Part shown: piece after piece, positions 1-6,300 of the stretch
Numbering within the stretch: position 1 is the first letter of the stretch
How the letters are laid out: the number at the start of each line of letters is the position of its first letter
Made by a program: the position numbers and the translations under genes
Notes under the pieces: generated by a model
What the model was told of the DNA's origin: nothing
What the model saw: the letters and a program-made list of their open reading frames with translations, nothing else
The model's database searches: none
Source of the DNA: Methylophaga sp.
Lineage (GTDB): Bacteria; Pseudomonadota; Gammaproteobacteria; Nitrosococcales; Methylophagaceae
Length of the DNA stretch: 6,725 nucleotides
Assembly: GCA_007117275.1 (NCBI GenBank)
Contig: SKGV01000027.1
Span: 1 to 6,725 of the forward strand
Direction of reading: 5' to 3'

Positions 1-130
1 ACGTACCACCTTGAAGTTCCGCCATCACCTTGGTAATCGCCGCTGTCAATGTGGTTTTGCCATGGTCAACGTGACCAATGGTGCCCACGTTGACGTGGGG
101 TTTCGTTCTTTCAAATTTTTCCTTGGACAT
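1..130 (-). CDS. tuf: Elongation factor Tu, N-terminal 43 codons (gene runs off the window)
   Basis: EF-Tu is the GTPase that delivers aminoacyl-tRNA to the ribosomal A site in the cytoplasm. The visible product starts MSKEKFERTKPHVNVGTIGH and continues with the G1/P-loop motif GHVDHGKT at residues 19-26, whose Lys25 and Thr26 bind the GTP phosphates and Mg2+. The EF-Tu-specific GHVDHGKT form separates it from EF-G, which here has AHIDAGKT. The start is the ATG at 130-128, set by a good Shine-Dalgarno sequence six bases upstream. It follows fusA after only 28 bases with no terminator between them, so both are expected on one transcript, as in the classic str operon. Only about a tenth of the usual ~395 residues is present because the window ends. 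Whether this is the only tuf copy cannot be told here; many gammaproteobacteria carry two. Identification is very secure. Confidence 0.97.
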   Translation of the reverse strand, partial: MSKEKFERTKPHVNVGTIGHVDHGKTTLTAAITKVMAELQGGT

Positions 131-136
131 TCTCGT

Positions 137-143
137 CTACCTC
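137..143 (-). promoter_or_regulatory. Ribosome binding site of tuf
   Basis: The minus strand reads GAGGTAG here, six bases before the tuf ATG. It matches the anti-Shine-Dalgarno core well and is the strongest ribosome binding site in the window, fitting the very high output expected of EF-Tu. It lies in the 28-base fusA-tuf gap (131-158), which holds no other signal that I can see. Confidence 0.8.
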
Positions 144-158
144 AAAGTTAACTGTGTT

Positions 159-2258
159 TTATCTAGACTTGTTAATGATCGCTTCTGCAACGTTAGTTGG
201 TATTTCACTGTAGCGAGCAAACTCCATTGAGTAGGTAGCTCGCCCCTGTGTTGCAGAACGCAAATCTGTCGCGTAACCAAACATTTCTGCCAGTGGCACT
301 TCTGCCTTAATAATCTTGCCGCTAGGTGTGTCATCCATTCCATTGACAATGCCACGGCGACGATTCAGATCTCCCATGACGTCACCCATGTAGTCTTCTG
401 GCGTGACGACTTCAATCTTCATGAGCGGCTCTAGTAACGCAGGATTTGCTTCCAGTGCACCATTTCTGAAGCCGATGGAACCTGCCACCTTGAACGCCAT
501 TTCGTTGGAATCGACGTCATGGTATGAGCCGTCAAACAGCGTCACCTTGACATCTTCCACAGGGTAGCCGGCTATTACACCATTTTTCATCTGCTCTTGT
601 ACACCCCTATCTACAGATGAAATATATTCTTTAGGTACTGAGCCGCCAACTGTGGCATTTTCAAAGGCGTAACCATTACCTGCAGGGAGTGGTTCGATTC
701 TTAACCAAACATGACCATATTGACCGCGACCACCACTTTGGCGCACAAACTTACCTTCTGCCTCGACAGTTTTGCGGATAGTCTCGCGATAAGCAACCTG
801 CGGAGCGCCAACATTAGCATCAACACCGAACTCACGTTTCATTCTGTCGATGATAATGTCGAGATGCAGTTCACCCATGCCGGCGATGATAGTTTGAGCA
901 GATTCTTCGTCTGTACTGACACGAAATGAAGGGTCTTCTTTTGCAAGCTTGCCTAGCGCAACGCTCATTTTTTCTTGATCCGCCTTGGTGCGTGGCTCGA
1001 TGGCTACTGAGATCACTGGCTCAGGAAAATCCATCTTTTCGAGTGTAATCACCTGAGCCGGATCACAGAGTGTTTCGCCAGTGGTGGTGTCTTTCAAACC
1101 TATCGCAGCAGCAATATCACCGGCCCTGACTTCAGTGATTTCCTCGCGGCTATTGGCATGCATTTGTACCAGTCGGCCGATTCGTTCTTTTTTACCCTTG
1201 ACTGGGTTATAAACCGCATCGCCTGATTTCAAAACGCCTGAATAAACCCTGAAAAAAGTCAAGCTACCGACGAATGAATCTGTGGCGATTTTGAATGCAA
1301 GAGCAGCAAACGGTTGTTCATCATCCGCTTCACGCGTTTCAAAGACGTCTTGGTCGACATCAACCAGTCCTTTAATAGCTGGCACATCTTGTGGTGATGG
1401 CATGTATTCAATAAGACCATCAAGCACGGCCTGAACACCTTTGTTCTTGAATGCTGAACCACAAAATACAGGTACTATCTCGGTACTGATGGTTTGTTGA
1501 CGAATGCCAGTTTTGATTTGTTCAGCTGTGAGTTCGCCAGTTTCCAAATACTGGTTCATCAGCACTTCATCGGCCTCTGCGGCAATCTCTACCAGCTGTT
1601 CGTGATAGTGCTGGCACTGCTCAACCATGTCAGAGGGTATATCACGCGCTTCGTAGGTTACACCCATGTCATCGGTGTTCCAGTAGATTGCTTGCATTCT
1701 GACAAGATCGACCACACCCGAGAAGATTTCCTCAGAACCGATAGGTAACTGCATAGCTACAGGGCGTGCGCCTAGACGATCTTTGATTTGTCCTACAACA
1801 CGCAGAAAATCGGCACCTTGCCTGTCCATCTTGTTGATAAACGCGAGGCGAGGTACGTGATATTTGTTGGCTTGACGCCATACAGTTTCGGATTGAGGCT
1901 CAACGCCACCGACAGCGCAGAAAACTGCCACGGCGCCATCTAGTACGCGTAGTGAACGTTCAACTTCTATGGTGAAGTCAACGTGACCAGGTGTGTCGAT
2001 GATGTTAATACGATGTTGAGGAAATTGTTGATCCATACCTGACCAGAAGCAGGTGGTGGCCGCAGAGGTGATAGTAATACCTCGTTCTTGCTCTTGCTCC
2101 ATCCAGTCCATGGTGGCTGCGCCATCGTGAACTTCACCAATTTTGTGCGATATGCCGGTGTAAAACAGCACGCGCTCTGTCGTCGTGGTTTTACCCGCGT
2201 CGATATGCGCCATGATGCCAATATTCCGGTATCGATTAATTGGTGTAGAACGTGCCAC
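159..2258 (-). CDS. fusA: Elongation factor G, translational GTPase, complete
   Basis: EF-G drives translocation of tRNA and mRNA after peptide bond formation and helps split ribosomes during recycling. The 699-residue product is close to the usual ~700. The GTPase domain shows G1 AHIDAGKTT (17-25), G2 RGITIT (59-64), G3 DTPGHV (88-93), G4 NKMD (142-145) and G5 GSA (267-269), with the G' insert at roughly 160-255. Domains II (about 295-405), III (405-480, with GMGELHLDI at 460-468), IV (480-605) and V follow. His580 in GSYHDVDS is at the tip of domain IV that enters the decoding centre. The start is GTG at 2258-2256: the protein begins MARSTPINRY as in other EF-Gs, and a weak Shine-Dalgarno lies eight bases upstream. 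The stop is TAA. Position between rpsG and tuf marks it as the housekeeping EF-G rather than a second EF-G paralogue. No frameshift or missing motif is visible. Confidence 0.98.
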   Translation of the reverse strand: MARSTPINRYRNIGIMAHIDAGKTTTTERVLFYTGISHKIGEVHDGAATMDWMEQEQERGITITSAATTCFWSGMDQQFPQHRINIIDTPGHVDFTIEVERSLRVLDGAVAVFCAVGGVEPQSETVWRQANKYHVPRLAFINKMDRQGADFLRVVGQIKDRLGARPVAMQLPIGSEEIFSGVVDLVRMQAIYWNTDDMGVTYEARDIPSDMVEQCQHYHEQLVEIAAEADEVLMNQYLETGELTAEQIKTGIRQQTISTEIVPVFCGSAFKNKGVQAVLDGLIEYMPSPQDVPAIKGLVDVDQDVFETREADDEQPFAALAFKIATDSFVGSLTFFRVYSGVLKSGDAVYNPVKGKKERIGRLVQMHANSREEITEVRAGDIAAAIGLKDTTTGETLCDPAQVITLEKMDFPEPVISVAIEPRTKADQEKMSVALGKLAKEDPSFRVSTDEESAQTIIAGMGELHLDIIIDRMKREFGVDANVGAPQVAYRETIRKTVEAEGKFVRQSGGRGQYGHVWLRIEPLPAGNGYAFENATVGGSVPKEYISSVDRGVQEQMKNGVIAGYPVEDVKVTLFDGSYHDVDSNEMAFKVAGSIGFRNGALEANPALLEPLMKIEVVTPEDYMGDVMGDLNRRRGIVNGMDDTPSGKIIKAEVPLAEMFGYATDLRSATQGRATYSMEFARYSEIPTNVAEAIINKSR

Positions 2259-2266
2259 AGCAGGTA

Positions 2267-2271
2267 CTCTT
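2267..2271 (-). promoter_or_regulatory. Weak ribosome binding site of fusA, supporting a GTG start
   Basis: The minus strand reads AAGAG, eight bases before the GTG at 2258. This is only a partial match to AGGAGG, but it is the only purine-rich element at a usable distance. There is no in-frame ATG upstream that would give a better EF-G N-terminus. Confidence 0.5.
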
Positions 2272-2283
2272 AAAAATCAACAA

Positions 2284-2294
2284 TGTTAAAGAAC
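2284..2294 (-). promoter_or_regulatory. boxA-like antitermination sequence upstream of fusA
   Basis: The minus strand reads GTTCTTTAACA, matching 10 of 11 positions of the core GCTCTTTAACA of the boxA element in E. coli ribosomal RNA leaders, where NusB and NusE (S10) bind the nascent RNA. Here it begins immediately after the U tract of the rpsG-fusA terminator hairpin and ends 25 bases before the fusA start. The match is seen directly; a role in antitermination is inference. In an AT-rich gap a chance match is possible, and no boxB- or boxC-like partner was recognised. Confidence 0.4.
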
Positions 2295-2325
2295 AAAAAA
2301 GCTTGCCTAACAGGATCAGGCAAGC
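2295..2325 (-). terminator. Intrinsic terminator (or attenuator) between rpsG and fusA
   Basis: On the minus strand, arms GCTTGCCT (2325-2318) and AGGCAAGC (2308-2301) pair perfectly over 8 bp with five G-C pairs. A G-U and an A-U pair can extend the stem to 10 bp, leaving a five-base loop UCCUG. Six U residues follow directly (2300-2295). This is a textbook rho-independent layout and begins 15 bases after the rpsG stop codon. It is directional: on the plus strand no U tract follows. Because fusA and tuf lie downstream with no clear promoter in the 36 bases left, termination is probably partial, lowering fusA-tuf output or acting as a regulated attenuator or RNA-processing site. Confidence 0.75.
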
Positions 2326-2340
2326 AGAACTACATATACA

Positions 2341-2811
2341 TCAGAAGCGGAAGTGCGAGAACGCCTTGTTAGCCTCAGCCATGCGGTGTGTATCTTCTTT
2401 CTTCTTGACGGCTGTGCCTTTGCCTTCGTATGCATCAGACAACTCACCGGCCAGTCTCATGCCCATCGACTTTTCACCACGTTTGCGAGCAGCGTCTACT
2501 AACCATCTCATGGCCAGTGCAACACGGCGTTCGGGACGAACTTCAACTGGTACTTGGTATGTTGCACCACCCACACGTCGAGATTTAACTTCAACCATCG
2601 GGCTAATATTTTCGATAGCTTTTTGGAAAATATCCAGACCATTCGCGCCTTTACTCTCTGCTACGCTATCAAGCGCGCCATAGGTGATCTTTTCTGCGAC
2701 AGACTTTTTACCGTCTTTCATAATCACGTTAACGAACTTGGTGAGTCCAATGTTGTGAAACTTAGGATCTGGCAAAACTTCTCGTTTGGCGACAACTCTT
2801 CTTCTTGGCAT
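2341..2811 (-). CDS. rpsG: 30S ribosomal protein S7, complete
   Basis: S7 binds the 3' major domain of 16S rRNA, starts assembly of the 30S head and lies near the E site. In E. coli it also represses translation of its own operon. The 156-residue product begins MPRRRVVAKREVLPDPKF and carries the family signature region DPKF...KFVN...DGKKS (15-37), the beta-hairpin region VEVKSRRVGGATYQVPVEV (73-91), and the C-terminal HRMAEANKAFSH helix (142-153). It ends FRF with a TGA stop; the longer C-terminal tail of E. coli K-12 S7 is absent, as in most relatives. The ATG at 2811 has a Shine-Dalgarno TTAGGA seven bases upstream. It is 42 bases downstream of rpsL and is followed by a terminator-like hairpin before fusA. 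Confidence 0.98.
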   Translation of the reverse strand: MPRRRVVAKREVLPDPKFHNIGLTKFVNVIMKDGKKSVAEKITYGALDSVAESKGANGLDIFQKAIENISPMVEVKSRRVGGATYQVPVEVRPERRVALAMRWLVDAARKRGEKSMGMRLAGELSDAYEGKGTAVKKKEDTHRMAEANKAFSHFRF

Positions 2812-2818
2812 TTCTGTT

Positions 2819-2824
2819 TCCTAA
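2819..2824 (-). promoter_or_regulatory. Ribosome binding site of rpsG
   Basis: The minus strand reads TTAGGA, seven bases before the rpsG ATG. It sits 12 bases after the small intercistronic hairpin, so a protein bound to that hairpin could plausibly block it. Confidence 0.7.
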
Positions 2825-2836
2825 CTATAATCGTTG

Positions 2837-2850
2837 GACGCTAGAGCGTC
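2837..2850 (-). promoter_or_regulatory. Intercistronic hairpin between rpsL and rpsG, possible S7 autoregulatory site
   Basis: A perfect 14-base palindrome forms five pairs, GACGC (2850-2846) with GCGTC (2841-2837), around the loop UCUA. It starts one base after the tandem rpsL stop codons TAATAA. No U tract follows, so it is not an intrinsic terminator. In E. coli, S7 binds RNA between the S12 and S7 genes to repress translation of rpsG; this gap is much shorter (42 bases), so equivalence is inference from position alone. Confidence 0.4.
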
Positions 2851-2853
2851 TTA

Positions 2854-3228
2854 TTAGCCTTTTGGTCGCTTAGCACCGTATTTTGAGCGGCCTTGACGAC
2901 GAGCAGCGACACCTGAAGTATCAAGCGAGCCACGTACTGTGTGGTACCGAACACCAGGCAAGTCTTTGACACGACCACCACGGATCAGAACCACGCTGTG
3001 TTCTTGCAGGTTGTGCCCTTCACCACCGATGTATGAAGTCACTTCAAAGCCGTTTGTCAAACGCACACGAGCCACTTTACGCATGGCAGAGTTTGGTTTT
3101 TTTGGTGTTGTTGTGTAAACACGTGTGCATACGCCACGTCTCTGTGGACAGGCTTGCAATGCAGGTACGTTGTTCTTTTTCTTCTGGCGTAAACGTGGTT
3201 TACGAACCAGCTGATTAATTGTTGCCAT
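2854..3228 (-). CDS. rpsL: 30S ribosomal protein S12, complete
   Basis: S12 lies at the 30S-50S interface beside the decoding centre and affects decoding accuracy; it is the classical site of streptomycin-resistance mutations. The 124-residue product has the conserved blocks VCTRVYTTTPKKPNSAMRK (33-51), LTNGFEVTSYIGGEGHNLQE (57-76) and GGRVKDLPGVRYHTVRG (84-100). Lys43 and Lys88 are the sensitive-type residues, and Asp89 is the residue methylthiolated by RimO in E. coli. The ATG at 3228 is chosen over an in-frame ATG five codons upstream because it gives the universal N-terminus MATINQLVRKPR and has GGGA seven bases before it. The gene ends with tandem stops TAATAA. It heads the str operon and is separated from rpoC by 141 bases with a terminator. 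Next to E. coli S12 the 13-18 segment is more basic (LRQKKK), ordinary variation. Confidence 0.98.
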   Translation of the reverse strand: MATINQLVRKPRLRQKKKNNVPALQACPQRRGVCTRVYTTTPKKPNSAMRKVARVRLTNGFEVTSYIGGEGHNLQEHSVVLIRGGRVKDLPGVRYHTVRGSLDTSGVAARRQGRSKYGAKRPKG

Positions 3229-3235
3229 TAAATAG

Positions 3236-3239
3236 TCCC
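3236..3239 (-). promoter_or_regulatory. Ribosome binding site deciding the rpsL start
   Basis: The minus strand reads GGGA seven bases before the ATG at 3228. The alternative in-frame ATG at 3243 has no purine-rich element at a proper distance, and the five residues it would add (MWDYL) are not part of S12. Confidence 0.6.
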
Positions 3240-3293
3240 ACACATATTTCTAGGTACGGTATTCAGCGGCCATAAACCAACCACTTTACCAGT

Positions 3294-3322
3294 AAAAATC
3301 GGGCGCCCAAGTGGGAGCCCGA
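3294..3322 (-). terminator. Intrinsic terminator after rpoC
   Basis: On the minus strand, arms TCGGGC (3322-3317) and GCCCGA (3304-3299) pair over 6 bp. One U-C mismatch and three more pairs, CCC with GGG, lead to the loop ACUU. Five U residues follow at once (3298-3294). The GC-rich stem and U tract make a strong rho-independent terminator about 47 bases after the rpoC stop codon. It should separate the rpoBC transcript from the str operon, or at least reduce readthrough. Confidence 0.85.
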
Positions 3323-3329
3323 CAAAGAA

Positions 3330-3359
3330 GAGGAATTTTACATGCTTGTAAAGTTCTTC
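3330..3359 (-). other. Imperfect inverted repeat in the rpoC 3' untranslated region
   Basis: On the minus strand UUUACA (3352-3347) pairs with UGUAAA (3342-3337) around the loop AGCA. The stem can extend outward to 3359/3330 with five more pairs and two A-C mismatches. It lies between the rpoC stop codon and the terminator, with no U tract of its own. It may stabilise the 3' end of the mRNA against exonucleases; that role is inference. Confidence 0.4.
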
Positions 3360-3369
3360 GTCAAGGCCT

Positions 3370-6300
3370 TTAACCCGCCTCGTTGACGGATTCCTCACTG
3401 TTTTCAATTACATCAGGGACTGTTTCAGCAACTGGTGTTGCTGCTGATACAGACTCAAGGCGCTTGCGTTGACGCTCCTTGTGATAAGCCAATCCCGTTC
3501 CAGCAGGAATTAAGCGGCCTACGATAACGTTTTCTTTCAGGCCACGCAGATTATCACGCTTACCTGTCACCGCAGCATCAGTCAAAACGCGCGTTGTTTC
3601 CTGGAAGGAAGCGGCCGAAATAAACGACTCAGTTGCCAAGGAAGCCTTGGTAATACCCAGCAACAACGGTGTGAAGAGCGCTTCTGCATTTTCTTTTTCA
3701 CGCAATTCATCGTTAGCTTCCAAGACTCGATCATATTCAACCTGCTCACCCTTAAGGAAGCGGCTATCACCGGGTGCATCAATTTCTACCTTACGCAGCA
3801 TTTGCCTGACAATGACTTCAATATGTTTATCGTTAATTTTTACACCTTGTAAACGGTAAACTTCTTGCACCTCACTGACCATATAATCCGCCAGAGCCAG
3901 AACACCCTTCAGACGTAGAATGTCATGCGGATCTTCCGGACCGTCAACGATCATTTCACCCTTTTCGATGTGCTCGCCTTCAAATACAGAAACATGACGC
4001 CACTTTGGAATCAGTTCCTCATGCGGCTCACCTTCTTTTGGTGTGATGATAAGACGTTGCTTACCTTTGGTTTCCTTGCCAAAACTAATTGTACCGCTGA
4101 TCTCTGCCATTAATGCAGGATCTTTTGGTTTGCGTGCTTCAAACAAGTCAGCAACACGCGGCAAACCACCGGTAATATCACGTGTCTTACTACTTTCCTG
4201 AGGAATGCGTGCAAGGATGTCGCCTATTCCAACGGTTGTGCCATCAGTCACACGGACAATCGCACCACCTGGCAGGAAATATTGCGCAGGAATATCCGTA
4301 CCAACGATGAACACATCGTTGCCACTTTCATCAACCAGCTTAACCATGGGTCGCATATCCTTAGCAGAGGAGCTGCGCTGCTTTGGTTCGCGAATGATTA
4401 AACTGGTCAGGCCAGTCACCTCGTCAACTTGCTTGTCGACGGTGACACCTTCCACAAGATCGCTCAGTTGAACTCGACCTGCCACCTCAGTGACCACCGG
4501 ATGAGTATGTGGATCCCAATTAGCGACTACCTGACCTGCTTCAACAGCCTGATTATCGGCGGCAGAAATTTCTGCACCGTAGGGGATTTTGTAGCGTTCG
4601 CGCTCACGTCCATTCTCATCAATCAGATGTAACTCACCTGAACGAGATACCGCGATGAACTTGCCGGCACTGTTTTGGACTGACTTAATGTTGTGGTAGC
4701 GGATATTGCCCTTGAACTTGAGAACAACAGAGTTATCAGCAGCTGTTCTTGATGCAGCACCGCCAATGTGGAAAGTACGCATGGTCAGCTGTGTCCCTGG
4801 CTCACCGATAGACTGGGCAGCGATAACACCGACGGCCTCACCCACATTGATACGGTGTCCGCGCCCTAAGTCACGTCCGTAACAGGCACTACATACACCA
4901 TAACGAGATTCACAGGTAATTGCACTGCGAACCATCACTTCATCTATACCTTCATGTTCTAACTTGCTGACAGAAGCCTCATCAATCATCAAGCCTGCTG
5001 GCAGCACCAAGTCGCCTGCTGCATTGACAACATCTTGAGCTACCACACGGCCAAGTACCCGCTCACCGAGGGGTTCAACCACATCACCACCCTCAATGAT
5101 GGGCGACATGTTAATGCCATTAGTGGTGCCACAGTCTTCTTCAACTACCACAAGGTCTTGGGATACGTCGACCAAACGACGCGTCAGGTAACCTGAGTTC
5201 GCAGTTTTCAATGCTGTATCAGCCAGACCCTTACGAGCACCGTGAGTTGAGATAAAGTACTGAAGTACGTCCAGACCTTCGCGGAAGTTGGCTGTGATTG
5301 GTGTCTCGATGATCGAACCATCTGGTTTGGCCATCAAACCACGCATACCTGCCAACTGACGAATCTGGGCCGCACTACCACGAGCACCCGAATCTGCCAT
5401 CATGTAGATGGAGTTCATCGATTGCTGCTCGACTTCCTTGCCATCGCTGTCGGTAATAATGTCTTTACCAATGCCTTCCATCATCGCTTTGGCGATCTGA
5501 TCATTGGTACGTGACCAGATGTCGATGATTTTGTTGTATCGTTCGCCATCTGTTACCAGGCCAGAAGCATATTGACGAGCAATTTCCTCAACTTCCGCTT
5601 CTGCTCTTGCAAGGATGTCAGTTTTCGCAGCCGGAATCACCATGTCATCAGCACCAACAGAAGCACCTGACATGGTTGCTTGTGCAAAACCAAGGTACAT
5701 CAGCTGATCGGCAAAAATCACGGTGTCTTTCAGGCCTAACCTGCGATAGCAGGTATTAATCAGGTCACCAATCGCTTTTTTGGTCATGGTGCGATCGACA
5801 ACTGCAAACGGCAAACCTTTGGGCACGATACTAAACAGGATGGCACGCCCGACAGTGGTTTCAACCCGAATTCGGCGGTTTTGTTCTGGCTCAGGGCGTG
5901 TAACATCAGTTTCATCAATGCGCACGGTCACGCGAGCATGTAGGGAAACCGCTTTGTTGTCATAAGCCCGACGCAATTCCAAGATATCCGCAAACTGGCT
6001 GCCTTCACCTGTTTCGTTCTGTAACTCACGGGTCATGTAATAAAGACCCAAGACCACGTCCTGTGAAGGAATAATGATAGGCTCACCATTGGCCGGCGAC
6101 AGAATATTGTTTGTGGCCATCATCAAAGAACGTGCTTCCAGCTGTGCTTCCAGTGACAATGGAACATGGACTGCCATTTGGTCGCCGTCAAAGTCTGCGT
6201 TATATGCCGCACACACAAGTGGGTGCAACTGAATCGCCTTACCTTCAATCAGCAGTGGTTCAAATGCTTGAATACCCAGCCTGTGCAGTGTTGGCGCACG

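Noticed and set aside
137..355. Minus-strand frame of 72 codons overlapping the fusA 3' end
   Set aside because: It overlaps fusA out of frame, has no family resemblance, and is explained by chance lack of stops in the +1 frame of a real gene.
2301..2325. Hairpin as a bidirectional terminator
   Set aside because: On the plus strand the hairpin is followed by a mixed sequence with no T run, and there is no plus-strand gene to terminate.
2252..2683. Plus-strand open frame of 143 codons
   Set aside because: It lies antisense over most of rpsG and the fusA start, has no recognisable domain, and runs through the terminator. The opposite strand codes for unmistakable S7.
2854..3243. Longer rpsL start giving 129 residues
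   Set aside because: The extra MWDYL is not part of S12, and the upstream ATG lacks a ribosome binding site; the internal ATG gives the universal N-terminus and 124 residues.
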